Shown here: in pieces, positions 11,224 through 23,720 of the stretch
Layout: every line of letters starts with the position of its first letter
How positions within the stretch are numbered: the first letter of the stretch is position 1
From: Nectonema munidae
Taxonomy: Eukaryota; Nematomorpha; Nectonematoida; Nectonematidae
DNA: 64,000 nucleotides
Direction: 5' to 3'
NCBI GenBank assembly: GCA_030549495.1
Contig: JAUIRK010000179.1
Coordinates: forward strand, 1 to 64,000
Program-made: the position numbers and the translations under genes
The notes under the pieces: generated by a model
Databases searched by the model: none
What the model saw: only the letters and a program-made list of their open reading frames with translations
Told to the model about the DNA's origin: nothing

Positions 11224-14200
11224 TTAAAGTGCTCCCTTTTTGTGCCTGTTTCTGTTTAAGTGCTCCCTGTTTGTGCCTGCCTGTGTTTAAGTCAACCCTG
11301 TTTGTGCCTGCGTGTGTTGGGTTCTCCCTGTTTGAGTGCCTGCCGGTGTTTAAGTGCTCTTTGTTTCTGCTTGACTATTGTTTAAGTCCTACCTGTGTTT
11401 AAGTGCTACTTGTTTGTGCCTGTCTGTGTTTGAGTGCTCCCTGTTGATAGAGTGCTCGTTGTTTGTTCCTGCCTTTGTTTGAGTGCTCCCTGTTTTTGCC
11501 TTTATGTGCTTCCTGTGTTTGAGTGCCCTCTGTTGGTGCTTGCCTGTGTTAAAGTGTTCCCTTTTTGTGCTGAATCTGTTTAAGTGCTCCCTGTTTGAGC
11601 TTGCATGTGTTAAAGTGTTCCCTTTTTGTGCCTGTCTCTCTTTAAGTGCTCCCTGTTTGTGCCTGCCTGTGTTTAAGTCAACCCTATTTGTGCCGACGTG
11701 TGTTGGGTTCTCCCTGTTTAAGTGCTCCTTGTTTCTGCTTGACTATTATTTAAATCCTACCTGTGTTTAAGTGCTCCTTGTTTGTGCCTGCCTATGTTTG
11801 AGTGCCTCCTGTTGTTTGAGTACTCCCTGTTTGTGTTTGTCCGTGCTTGAGTGCCCCATATTTGTGCCTGCCTGTGTTTGAGTGTCTTCTGTTTGTGCCT
11901 GCCTGTGTTTGTTTCCTCCATGTTTGTGCGTTCCTGTGTTTGTGTGGCCCTGTAGGTGTTTACCTGTTTTAAAGTGCTACCTTTTTCTGCCTGAATCTGT
12001 TTAAGTGCTACCTGTTTGTGCTTACATGTGTTTAAGTTTTCCCTGTTTGTGCTTGCCTGTGTTTAAATTATCCCTGTTTGTGCCTGCCTGTGTTTGAGTG
12101 CTCCCTGTTTGTGCCTCCTATGTTTGAGTGCTCCCTGTTTGTGGCTGCCTGTGTTTGAGTGCTCCCTGTTTGAACCTGTCTGTGTTTGAGTGCTCCTTAT
12201 TTGTGTCTGCCTGTGTTATAGTGTCCCATGTTTGAGTCCCTCTTGTTTTTGCCTGATTGTGCCTTCCTGTATTTGAATGCCCCTTGTTGGCCCTTGCCTG
12301 TGTTAAAGTACTCCCTTTTTGAGCCTGAATCTGTTTAAGTGCTCCCTGGTTGTGCCTGCCTGTGTTTAAGTCCACACTGTTTGTACCTACATGTGTTGGG
12401 TTTTCCCTGTTGGAGCCCTTGTTTGAACCTGCCTGCGTTTGAGTTCTCCGTGTTTGTGTCTGCCCGTATTATAGTACCCCATGTTTGAGTGCCTCCTGTT
12501 TATGCCTGCTTGTGTTTGAATGCCCCTTGTTGGTGTTTGCCTGTGTTAAAGTGCTCCCTTTTTGTGCCTGTCTCTGTTTAAGTGCTCCCTGTTTGTGCCT
12601 GCCTGTGTTTAAGTCAACCCTGTTTGTGCCTGCGTGTGTTGGGTTCTCCCTCTTTGAGTGCCTGTCGGTGTTTAAGTGCTCCTTGTTTCTGCTTGACTAT
12701 TGTTTAAGTCCTACCTGTGTTTAAGTGCTCCTTGTTTGTGCCTGCCTGTGTTTGGGTGCTCCCTCTTGATAGAGTGCTCGTTGTTGTTCCTGCCTGTGTT
12801 TGAGTTCTCCCTATTTTGCCTGTGTGTGAGTGCCCTCTGTTGGTACTTGCCTGTGTTTAAGTGTTCCCTTTTTGTGCCTAAATCTGTTTAAGTGCTTGCA
12901 TGTGGTTAAGTCAACCATGTTTGTGCCTGCCTGTGCCGGGTGCTCGCTGTGTTTGAGTGCTCCTTTTTTGAGCCTGCCTGTGTTTGAGTGCTCTTTGTTT
13001 GTGTCTGCCTATGTTATAGTGCCACATGTTTATGCCTGCTTGTGTTTGAATGCCCCCTGTTGGTGTTTGCCTGTGTTAAAGTGCTCCCTTTTTGTGCCTG
13101 TCTCTGTTTAAGTGCTCCCTGTTTGTGCCTGCCTGTGTTTAAGTCAACCCTGTTTGTGCCTGCGTGTGTTGGGTTCTCCCTGTTTGAGTGCCTACCTGTG
13201 TTTAAGTGCTCCTTGTTTGTGCCTGTCTGTGTTTGAGTGCTCCCTGTTTATAGAGTGCTCGTTTTTTGTTCCTGCCTGTGTTTAAGTGCTCCTTGATTGT
13301 GCCTGTCTGTGTTTGAGTGCTCCCTGTTGATAGAGTGCTCGTTGTTTGTTCCTGCTTCTATTTGAGTGCTCCCTATTTTGCCTGTGTGTGTTTGAGTGCC
13401 CTCTATTGGTACTTGCCTGTGTTTAAGTGTTCCCTTTTTGTGCCTAAATCTGTTTAAGTGCTTGCATGTGGTTAGGTCCACACTGTTTGTGCCTGCCTGT
13501 GTCGGGTGCTCGCTGTGTTTGAGTGCTCCTTGTTTGTGTCTGCCTGTGTTATAGTGCCCCATGTTTATGCCTGCTTGTGTTAGAATGCCCCCTGTTGGTG
13601 TTTGCCTGTGTTAAAGAGCTCCCTTTTTGTGCCTGTCTCTGTTTAAGTGCTCCCTGTTTGTGCCTGCCTGTGTTTAAGTCAACCCTGTTTGTGCCTGCGT
13701 GTGTTGGGTTCTCTCTGTTTGAGTGCCTACCTGTGTTTAAGTGCTCCTTGTTTGTGCCTGTCTGTGTTTGAGTGCTCGTTGTTTGTTCCTGCCTGTGTTT
13801 GAGTGCTCCCTATTTTGTCTATGTGTGTTTGAGTGCCCTCTGTTGGTACTTGCCTGTGTTTAAGTGTTCCCTTTTTGTGCTTAAATCTGTTTAAGTGCTT
13901 GCATGTGGTTAAGTCACCCTGTTTGTGCCTGCCTGTGTCGGGTGCTCGCTGTGTTTGAGTGCCTGTGTTTAAGTGCTCCCTTTTCTCCTTGCTTGTGTCT
14001 GACTGTGTTTGGATGCTCCCTGTTGATTTAGTGCTCGTTGTTTGTAACTGCCTGCGTTTGAGTGTTACCTGTTTGCGCCTGCCTATGTCTAAGTGCTCGC
14101 TGTTTGTGCCTGCCTGTGTTTAATTCCACCTTGTTTGTGCTTGCCTATGTTGTGTTCTTCCTATTTGAGTGACTGTCTGTGTTTAAGTGGTCCCTGTTTC

Positions 14201-14550
14201 TTCTTGTTTATTGTTTAAGTCCTACCTGTGTTTAAGTGCCCCTTGTTTGTGCCTGACCGTTTTTGGGTGCTCCCATTTGATTGAGTCCTCGTCGTTTGTT
14301 CCTGCCTTTGTTTGAGTGCTCCCTGTATGTGTTTCCTGTTTGAGTGCCCTCAGCTTGTGCTTGCCTGTGTAAGTGCTCCCTTTTTGTGCCTGAATCTAAG
14401 TGCTCCTTGTTGGTGCGTGAATGTTGTTTAAGTGCCCCCTGTTGGTGCCTGTTTGTGTTAAAGTGCAACGTTTTTGTGACTGAATCTGCTTAATTGCTCC
14501 ATTTGTGCCTGAATGTGTTTAGGTGTCCCCTATTTGTGCGTGCATGTTTA
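11224..14550 (+). repeat. 31-bp minisatellite array, block 1
   Basis: About 107 degenerate units of 31 bp, built on TGCTCCCTGTTTGTGCC followed by TGCCTGTGTTTRAG, fill 3.3 kb. Variants include GTGTTGGGTTCTCCCTG, TTGATAGAGTGCTCG and GACTATTGTTTAAGTCC. The plus strand is nearly free of A, so long frames stay open on both strands (Cys/Leu/Phe-rich on plus, Gln/Thr/Asn-rich on minus) with a 31-residue protein period. These are by-products of the unit, not proteins. The array starts at the exact base where the left duplication copy stops matching the right copy. Confidence 0.95.
11809..12720 (+). repeat. Higher-order block within the minisatellite (copy 1)
   Basis: About 0.9 kb of the array, starting CTGTTGTTTGAGTACTCCC, recurs almost base for base at 19311-20195. 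Unusual unit variants appear in the same order: the GTCCGTGCTTGAG unit, the TGTGTGGCCCTGTAG unit and the GTGTTGGGTTTTCCC unit. The second copy lacks one unit near 12115. A shorter third copy lies at about 21975-22280. The array therefore grew by block duplication as well as by single-unit slippage. Confidence 0.85.
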
Positions 14551-15687
14551 TTCAAAGATTATTCGTACTGAAATGATGGGTACCTCCCGTAAATTGTTAC
14601 CACTGTAAACATTATTGGTACACCTAATAATTATTGATATCCCACAGAAGGATCATTAGTAGATATAAAGATCAATTTTAGACGCAAAGATATGATAATT
14701 TACATAATAAATGAATTAGCAAATTAGATTACCATCCAAATTAGTGGAGAATATAAAATAAAATATGAGAATAATTTATGGTTAACTATATAAAATCTTA
14801 ATCAAAAGTAGATAGATGTTTATTTAAATTAAAAATAAATTTGTACGAATCTAATGAAATCTTTTAAAACTTAATAATTAAAATACAATTAAAAAAATTT
14901 TTAACTAAATTACCTAGTTTAAAGAAAATAGACTATTATTAACACCTTACATATTTAAAAATTATCTATAGTGGTTATCTTTTATAGTAATCAGAATATT
15001 AATACTAATAAAATAAAAACAAGAACCCTGTTTTATTAAAAATATAAATTTAAAATAGTAACAAACAAACTAATTATCTTTCTTGAAAGAATTTATTGGA
15101 AAAAATGTACAATTTAGAATAAAAAATTACAGTAGTATTCAGGAGTTGAGCACACTCAAGACTCATTAAGCTTGAGAAGGGTCTTTCTCAAGAATTTCTT
15201 TCTTTTCTTTCTTTCTTTCAAAAGTGAAAAGTCCTTTATTTTTGTTATCTCGATGTCAATAATGTCCATGCGAACAAATTTATAAAATATTTAAAATATA
15301 TTTCAATTTTTCAAAAATATTTAGTAAAAATTTTAATTTTACTAAAATTAAAAAGCATATTTCATTCTCTTTTATTTTTAACAATACTCTATATTCAAAA
15401 TATGAATTAAAATATATATTACTAGAAATTGTAAGTTCTCTTGTATTTGATAATTATCACATAGCATACACTGTGTGAAAGACAGATTTCGGTGATTGAA
15501 ATCTCAACAATTCCACTTTTGGGTTCAAACTATAAGGTTCCAACTGACATTTAGTGACTACGGATGGGCATAAACAATTGAAAGACTTTTTAACCCCCTT
15601 GAAATCCCGTTTTTTTCTTTTGTTCCCCATCTTGTAAGGGCTATTCACCCCTTTTAAATTCCCTATTTTTCACCGCCCCTCTCTGAC
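14551..15687. other. AT-rich spacer splitting the minisatellite
   Basis: About 1.1 kb of non-repetitive, very AT-rich sequence lies between the two array blocks. It contains a short CTTT microsatellite near 15205-15230 and a T/C-rich stretch near 15590-15680. I saw no gene, no terminal repeats and no target duplication, so I cannot say whether it was inserted into one array or separated two. Confidence 0.7.
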
Positions 15688-18600
15688 TGTACCTGCCTGT
15701 GTTTAAGTGCTCCCTGTTTCTGCTTGCTTATTGTTTAAGTCCTACCTATGTTTAAGTGCTCCTTGTTTGTGCCTAACCGTGTTTGGGTGATCCCTGTTGA
15801 TTGAGTGCTCTTCATTTGTTCTTGCCTGTGTTTGAGTGCTACCTGTTTTTGCCTGTATGTGCTTCCTGTTTGTGCCTTCCTGTGTTTGGGTGGCGTCTGT
15901 TAGTGCTTGCCTGTGTTAAAGTGCTCCCTTTTTGTGCCTGAATCTGTTTAAGTGCTCCCTGTTTGAGATTGCATCTGTTTAAGTGTTCCCTGTTTGTGCC
16001 AGCCTGTGCTTAAGTCCTCCCTGTTTGTGCCTGCCTGTGTTTGAGTGCTCCTTATTTGTGTCTGCCTGTGTTATAGTGTACCATGTTTGAGTCCCTCCTG
16101 TTTTTGCCTGCTTGTGCCTTCCTGTGTTTGAATACCCCTTGTTGGCGCTTGCCTGTGTTAAAGTACTCCCTTTTTGAGTCTGAATCTGTTTAAGTGCTCC
16201 CTGTTTGTGCCTGCATGTGTTTAAGTCCACCCTGTTTGTACCTGCGTGTGTTGGGTTTTCCCTGTTTGAGCCCTTGTTGAACCTGCCTGCGTTTGAGTGC
16301 TCCGTGTTTGTGTCTGCCTGTGTTATAGTGCCCCATTTTGAGTGCCTCCTGTTTATGCCTGATTGTGTTTGAATGCCCCCTGTTGGTGTTTGCCTGTGTT
16401 AAACTGCTCCCTTTTTGTGCCTGTCTCTGTTTAAGTGCTCCCTGTTTGTGCCTGAATGGGTTTAAGTCAACCCTATTTGTGCCTGCGTGTGTTGGGTTCC
16501 CTTGTTTGAGTTCCTGCCTGTGTTTAAGTGCTCCTTGTTTCTGCTTGACTATTGTTAAAGTCCTACCTGTGTTTAAGTGCTCCATGTTTGTGCCTGCCTG
16601 TGTCTGGGTGCTCACTGTTGATAGAGTGCTCGTTGTTGTTCCTGCCTGTGTTTGAGTGCTCCCTATTTTACCTGTGTGTGTTTGAGTGCCCTCTGTTGGT
16701 ACTTGCCTGTGTTTAAGTGTTCCCTTTTTGTGCCTAAATCTGTTTAAGTGCTTGCATGTGGTTAATTCCACCCTTTTTGTGCCTGCCTGTGTCGGGTCCT
16801 CGTGTTTGAGTGCTCCCTTTTTGAGCCTGCCTGTGTTTGAGTGCTCCTTGTTTGTGTCTGCCAGTGTTATAGTGCCCCATGTTTGAGTACCTCCTGTTTA
16901 TGCCTGCTTGTGTTTGAATACCCCCTGTTAGTGTTTGCCTGTGTTAAAGTGCTTCCTTTTTGTGCCTGTCTCTGTTTAAGTGCTCCCTGTTTGTACCTGC
17001 CTGTGTTTAAGTCAACCCTGTTTGTGCCTGCGTGTATTGGGTTCTCCCTGTTTGAGTGCCTGCCTATGTTTAAGTGCTCCTTGTTTCTGCTTGACTATTG
17101 TTTAAGTCCTAGCTGTGTTTAAGTGCTCCTTGTTTGTGCCTGCCTGTGTTTGGGTGCTCCCTGTTGATAGAGTGCTCGTTGTTTGTTCCTGCCTGTGTTT
17201 GAGTGCTCCCTATTTTGCCTATGTGTTTGAGTGCCCTCTGTTGGTACTTGCTTGTGTTTAAGTGTTACCTTTTAGTGCCTAAATCTGTTTAAGTACTTGC
17301 ATGTGGTTAAGTCCACCCTGTTTGTGTCTGCCTGTGTTTGAGTGCCTGTCTGTGTTTAAGTGCTCCCTTTTCTCCTTGCCCTCGTTGCTTGTGTCTGACT
17401 GTGTTTGGATGCTCCCTGTTGATTTAGTGCTCGTTGTTTGTTAATGCTTGTCTTTGAGTGCTTTCTGTTTGTAACTGCCTGCGTTTGAGTGTTACCTGTT
17501 TACGCCTGCCTATGTCAAAGTGCTCGCTGTTTGTGCCTGCCTGTGTTTAATTCCACCTTGTTTGTGCTTGCGTATGTTGTGCATATTTGTACCTGCCTGT
17601 GTTTGGGTGCTCCCTGTTGATTGAGTGCTCGTTGTTGTTCCTGCCTGTGTTTGAGTGCTCCCTATTTTGCCTGTGTGTGTTTGAGTGTCCTCTGTTAGTA
17701 CTTGCCTGTTTTTAAGTGTTCCCTTTTTATGCCTAAATCTGTTTAAGTGCTTGCATATGGTTAAGTCCCCCATGTTTGTGCCTGACTGTGTCGGGTGCTC
17801 GCTGTGTTTGAGTGCTCCCTTTTTGAGCCTGTCTGTGTTTGAGTGCTCTTTGTTTGTGTCTGCTTGTGTTATAGTGTCACATGTTTGAGTAACTCCTGTT
17901 TATGCCTGCTTGTGTTTGAATGCCCCATGTTGGTGTTTGCCTGTGTTAAAGTGTTCCCTTTTTGTGCTGAATCTATTTAAGTGCTCTCTGTTTGAGCTTG
18001 CATGTGTTAAAGTGTCCACTTTTTCTGCCTGTCTCTGTTTAAGTGCTCCCTGTTTGTGCCTGCCTGTGTTTAAGTCAACCCTATTTGTGCCTACGTGTGT
18101 TGGGTTCTCCCTGTTTAAGTGCTCCTTGTTTCTGCTTGACTATTGTTTCCTACCTGTGTTTAAGTGCTCCTTGTTTGTGCCTGCCTAAGTTTGGGTGCTC
18201 CCTGTTGATAGAGTGCTCGTTGTTTTTTCCTGCCTGTGTTTGAGTGCTCCCTATTTTGCCTATGTGTGTTTAAGTGCCCTCTGTTGGTACTTGCCTGTGT
18301 TTAAGTGTTCCCTTTTTGTGCCTAAATATGTTTAAGTGCTTGCATGTGGTTAAGTCCACACTGTTTGTGCCTGTCTGTGTCGGGTGTCGCTGTTTTTGAC
18401 TGGCTGCCTGTGTTTAAGTGCTCCCTTCTCTCCTTGTCCTCGTTGTTTGTGTCTGACTCTGTTTGAATGCTCCCTGTTGATTTAGTGCTCGTTGTTTGTT
18501 AATGCCGGTGTTTGAGTGCTCTCTGTTTGTAACTGCCTGCGTTTGAGTGTTACCTGTTTGCGCCTGCCTGTGTCTAAGTGCTCCCTGTTTGTGCCTGCCT

Positions 18601-21600
18601 GTGTTTAATTCCACCTTGTTTGTGCTTGCGTATGTTGGGTTCTCCCTATTTGAGTGCCTGCCTGTGTTTAAATGCTCCCTGTTTCTGCCTGCTTATTGAT
18701 TAAGTCCTACCTGTGTTTAAGTGCTCCTTGTTTGTGCCTGACCGTGTTTGGGTGCTTCCTGTTGATTGAGTGCTCGTCGTTTGTTCCTGCCTCTGTTTGA
18801 GTGCTCCCTGTTTTTGCCTGTATGTGCTTCCTGTTTGTGCCTTCCTGTGTTTGAGAGCCCTCTGTTGGTGCTTGCCTGTGTTAAAGTGCTCCCTTTTTGT
18901 GCCTGAATCTGTTTAAGTGCTCCCTGTTTGAGCTTGCATTTGTTTAAGTGTTCCATGTTTGTGCCAGCCTGTGTTTAAGTCCTCGCTGTTAGTGCCTGCC
19001 TGTGTTTGAGTGTTCCCTTTTTGAGCCTGCCTGTGTTTGAGTGCTCCTTGTTTTTGTCTGCCTGTGTTATAGGGCCCCATCTTTGAGTGCCTCCTGTTTA
19101 TGCCTGCTTATTTTTGAATGCCCCCTGTTGGTGCTTGCCTGTGTTAAAGTGCTCCCTTTTTGCGCCTGCCTGTGTTTAAGTCAACCCTGTTTGTGCCTGT
19201 CTGTCTTTGAGTGCTCCCTGTTTGAGCCTTCCTTTGTTTGAGTGCTCCTTGTTCGTGTCTGCCTGTGTTATAGTGCCCCATGTTTGTGCCTGCCTCTGTT
19301 TGAGTGCCTCCTGTTGTTTGAGTACTCCCTGTTTGTGTTTGTCCGTGCTTGAGTGCCCCATATTTGTGCCTGCCTGTGTTTGAGTGTCTTCTGTTTGTGC
19401 CTGCCTGTGTTTGTATCCTTCTTGTTTGTGCGTTCCTGTGTTTGTGTGGCCCTGTAGTTGTTTACCTGTTTTAAAGTGCTCCCTTTTTCTGCCTGAATCT
19501 GTTTAAGTGCTACCTGTTTGTGCTTACATGTGTTTAAGTTTTCCCTGTTTGTGCTTGCCTGTGTTTAAATTATCCCTGTTTGTGCCTGCCTGTGTTTGAG
19601 TGCTCCCTGTTTGTGGCTGCCTGTGTTTGAGTGCTCCCTGTTTGAACCTGTCTGTGTTTGAGTGCTCCTTATTTGTGTCTGCCTGTGTTATAGTGTCCCA
19701 TGTTTGAGTCCCTCTTGTTTTTGCCTGATTGTGCCTTCCTGTATTTGAATGCCCCTTGTTGGCCCTTGCCTGTGTTAAAGTACTCCCTTTTTGAGCCTGA
19801 ATCTGTTTAAGTGCTCCCTGGTTGTGCCTGCCTGTGTTTAAGTCCACACTGTTTGTACCTGCATGTGTTGGGTTTTCCCTGTTTGAGCCCTTGTTTGAAC
19901 CTTCCTGCGTTTGAGTGCTCCGTGTTTGTGTCTGCCTGTGTTATAGTACCCCATGTTTGAGTGCCTCCTGTTTATGCCTGATTGTGTTTGAATGCCCCCT
20001 GTTGGTGTTTGCCTGTGTTAAAGTGCTCCCTTTTTGTGCCTGTCTCTGTTTAAGTGCTCCCTGTTTGTGCCTGCCTGTGTTTAAGTCAACCCTGTTTGTG
20101 CCTGCGTGTGTTGGGTTCTCCCTGTTTGAGTGCCTGCCGGTGTTTAAGTGCTCCTTGTTTCTGCTTGACTATTGTTTAAGTTCTACCTGTGTTTAAGTGC
20201 TCCTTGATTGTGCCTGTCTGTGTTTGAGTGCTCCCTGTTGATAGAGTGCTCGTTGTTTGTTCCTGCTTCTGTTTGAGTGCTCCCTATTTTGCCTGTGTTT
20301 GAGTGCTCCCTATTTTGCCTGTGTGTGTTTGAGTGCCCTCTATTGGTACTTGCCTGTGTTTAAGTGTTCCCTTTTTGTGCCTAAATCTGTTTAAGTGCTT
20401 GCATGTGGTTAGGTCCACACTGTTTGTGCCTGCCTGTGTCGGGTGCTCGCTGTGTTTGAGTGCTCCCTTTTTGAGCCCGCCTGTGTTTGAGTGCTCCTTG
20501 TTTGTGTCTGCCTGTGTTATAGTGCCCCATGTTTGAGTGCCTCCTGTTTATGCCTGCTTGTGTTAGAATGCCCCCTGTTGGTGTTTGCCTGTGTTAAAGA
20601 GCTCCCTTTTTGTGCCTGTCTCTGTTTAAGTGCTCGCTGTTTGTGCCTGCCTGTGTTTAAGTCAACCCTGTTTGTGCCTGCGTGTGTTGGGTTCTCCCTG
20701 TTTGAGTGCCTACCTGTGTTTAAGGTCTCCTTGTTTGTGCCTGTCTGTGTTTGAGTGCTCCCTGTTGATATAGTGCTCGTTGTTTTTTCCTGCCTTTGTT
20801 TGAGTGCTCCCTGTTTCTGCCTTTATGTGCTTCCTGTGTTTGAGTGCCCTCTGTTGATGCTTGCCTGTGTTAAAGTGTTCCCTTTTTGTGCTGAATCTGT
20901 TTAAGTGCCCCCTTTTTGAGCTTGCATGTGTTAAAGTGTTCCCTTTTTGTGCCTGTCTCTTTTTAAGTGCTCCCTGTTTGTGTCTGCCTGTGTTTAAGTC
21001 AACCCTGTTTGTGCCTGTGTGTGTTGGGTTCTCCCTGTTTGAGTGCCTGCCGGTGTTTAAGTGCTCCTTGTTTTTGCTTGACTATTGTTTAAGTCCTACC
21101 TATGTTTAAGTGCTCCTTGTTTGTGCCTGCATGTGTTTGGGTGCTCCCTCTTGATAGAGTGCTCGTTGTTGTTCCTGCCTGTGTTTGAGTGCTCACTATT
21201 TTGCCTATGTGTGTTTAAGTGCCCTCTATGTGTACTTGCCTGTGTTTAAGTGTTCCCTTTTTGTGCCTAAATATGTTTAAGTGCTTGCATGTGGTTAAGT
21301 CCACACTGTTTGTGCCTGTTTGTGTCGGGTGCTCGCTGTTTTTGAGACCCTGCCTGTGTTTAAATGCTCCCTTCTCTCCTTGTCCTTGTTGTTTGTGTCT
21401 AAATGTGTTTGGATGCTCCCTGTTGATTTAGTGCTCGTTGTTTGTTAATGACGGTGTTTGAGTGCTCTCTGTTTGTAACTGTCTGCGTTTAAGTGTTACC
21501 TGTTTGCGCCTGCCTGTTTCTAAGTGCCCTCTGTTGGTGCTTGCCTGTGTTAAAGTGCTCCCTTTTTGTGCCTGAATCTGTTTAAGTGCTCCCTGTTTGA

Positions 21601-22663
21601 GCTTGCATGTGTTTAAGTGTTGCATGTTTGTGCCAGCCTGTGTTTAAGTCCTCGCTATTAGTGCCTGCCTGTGTTTGAGTGTTCCCTTTTTGAACCTGCC
21701 TGTGTTTGAGTGCTCCTTGTTTGTATCTGCCTGTGTTATAGTGCCCCATGTTTGAGTGCCTCCGGTTTATGCCTGCTTGTTTTTGAATGCCCCCTGTTGG
21801 TGTTTGCCTGTGTTAAAGTGCTCCCTTTTTGCGCCTGCCTGTGTTTAAGTCAACCCTGTTTGTGCCTGCCTGTCTTTGAGTGCTCCCTGTTTGAGCCTTC
21901 CTGTGTTTTAGTGTTCCTTGTTTGTGTCTGCCTGTGTTATAGTGCCCCATGTTTGTGCCTGCCTCTGTTTGAGTGCCTCCTGTTGTTTTAGTACTCCCTG
22001 TTTGTGTTTGTCCGTGCTTGAGTTCCCCATATTTGTGCCTGCCTGTGTTTGAGTGTCTTCTGTTTGTGCCTGCCTGTGTTTGTGTCCTTCTTGTTTGTGC
22101 GTTCCTGTGTTTGTGTGGCCCTGTAGGTGTTTACCTTTTTTAAAGTGCTCCCCTTTTCGGCCTGAATCTCTTTAAGTGCTACCTGTTTGTGCTTACATGT
22201 GTTTAAGTTTTCCCTGTTTGTGCTTGCCTGTGTTTAAATTATCCCTATTTGTGCCTGCCTGTGTTTGAGTGCTCCCTGTTTGTGCCTGCCTGTGTTTGAG
22301 TGCTCCCTTTTTGAGCCTGCCTGTGTTTGAGTGCTCTTTGTTTGTGTCTGCCTGTGTTATAGTGCCACATGTTTGAGTAACTCCTGTTTATGCCTGCTTG
22401 TATCTGAATGCTCCCTGTTGGTATTTGCCTGTGTTAAAGTGCTCCCTTTTTGTGCCTGTCTCTGTTTAATTGCTCCCTGTTTGTGCCTGCCTGTGTTTAA
22501 GTCAACCCTGTTTGTGCCTGCGTGTGTTGGGTTCTCCCTGTTTGAGTGCCTGCCGGTGTTTAAGTGCTCCTTGTTTGTGTCTGTCTGTGTTTAAGTGCTC
22601 CCTGTTGATAGAGTGCTCGTTGTTTGTGCCTGCCTCTGTTTGAGTGCCTCCTGTTGTTTGAGT
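15688..22663 (+). repeat. 31-bp minisatellite array, block 2
   Basis: About 225 units of the same 31-bp family and orientation as block 1 fill 7 kb, ending abruptly at GTTTGAGTAAAAACTATTT. Marker variants recur as ordered groups. The GTGTTGGGTTCTCCC unit, for example, appears near 16490, 17030, 18100, 20100, 20690, 21020 and 22520, often about 530-580 bp apart (roughly 17-19 units). Base composition differs sharply from the AT-rich flanks. No coding function is proposed. Confidence 0.95.
19311..20195 (+). repeat. Higher-order block within the minisatellite (copy 2)
   Basis: Near-identical partner of 11809-12720 across the intervening spacer, sharing the same order of rare unit variants. Since the two lie in different array blocks, the exchange or duplication crossed, or came before, the spacer at 14551-15687. 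Confidence 0.85.
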
Positions 22664-23544
22664 AAAAACTATTTCCTAGAATATTATTTACATTCTCAAT
22701 AATATATATACATATTATACCAGATTTCCATGCTGATTTCCTTTTTGGACTTAGTTTTCACAATTAGGGTGCGAGAATGTGCAGAATTATCAATCAAATT
22801 TGACATCTCAGGAATAATCAAATTCTGAAAATACCAATTTTCTCAAAAAACTCGTTTTTGATTGTAATAAAAAACATTCTCGTATTTGCGTGCATTACAG
22901 GCAAACTAAATAAGAGTGAAACATGCATATAACTATTTTACATGTGTAACACTGTTTTGAAGAAGCACAAGAATTACAAACAGTTTCTTGATTGAGAAAA
23001 TGATAATGTTCTTTCAGAAGGTCCATAAAAATTAAGGAGAGCTTTTATATTACAATTTGATTCACTGATTGTAGTAGACCTCACTTTCATGTAGTTTGTA
23101 AGGAAAATTTTTTAAAAATTCCTTTCTTACAATAAAAATTAGTTACCTTGCATTTTTTATTGGGAATAATGAAGGCATTCAAGGAAGCGTTATCTAAATA
23201 GTTGGAAAAACACAGCTGATGAAGTCCATTTTCATGGTGGTGATTGTATGGACGATCACCTCTAGGTCACACTGTGGTGGAATTACACGATTATCGATTT
23301 CAACCCCATTTCGATTTGTCATTAGAGATCCAAATTTAGACGTTTCATCAATCAAGTGAACACTCTTGTACAGTGCCGTGATGATAGCACATATACAACT
23401 GACATTTTTGACATGCATATTGAGAAAATACGTTGCAAGACAAGTTAAATCTACCATAAACAGTATCTTACCTAAACAGTATTTGACTTTACGATATTGT
23501 ATATTTATTTTCCTGCATTCAGAAAGAATGTGATCAGTAAAGAA

Positions 23545-23720
23545 TCTATATACAAAAACCGACCCTTAAGAAAATCTAAGAGGGAATTAAAAAATTGTGT
23601 TAAACAAATGAACTGCAAAAACTGCGGTGCAATATACATAATCACGTTGGCGAAACAGAGAGATCCCTTACCAACAGCTATATGTAAAGTTCAAAAAATC
23701 CAAACATGAACATAGAACAC
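23545..23720 (+). mobile_element. Possible GIY-YIG endonuclease remnant of a retroelement
   Basis: A frame reading CVKQMNCKNCGAIYII resembles the start of GIY-YIG nuclease domains (C..C...YIG) carried at the C-terminus of Penelope-like and related retroelements. It is a fossil fragment; no reverse transcriptase or element ends were found nearby. Family assignment is weak. Confidence 0.3.

Noticed and set aside
11025-22663. Many Cys/Leu/Phe-rich plus-strand frames and Gln/Thr/Asn-rich minus-strand frames of 60-190 codons
   Set aside because: They fall in the 31-bp minisatellite and repeat with a 31-residue period on both strands. The unit simply lacks stops; there are no starts, splice sites or family matches. 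The frame beginning at 11025 runs from the duplicated segment into the array and is likewise not a gene.
11224-22663. CRISPR-like or telomere-like array
   Set aside because: Units are head-to-tail with no constant repeat plus variable spacer pattern, and no TTAGG/TTAGGG motif. The setting is eukaryotic.
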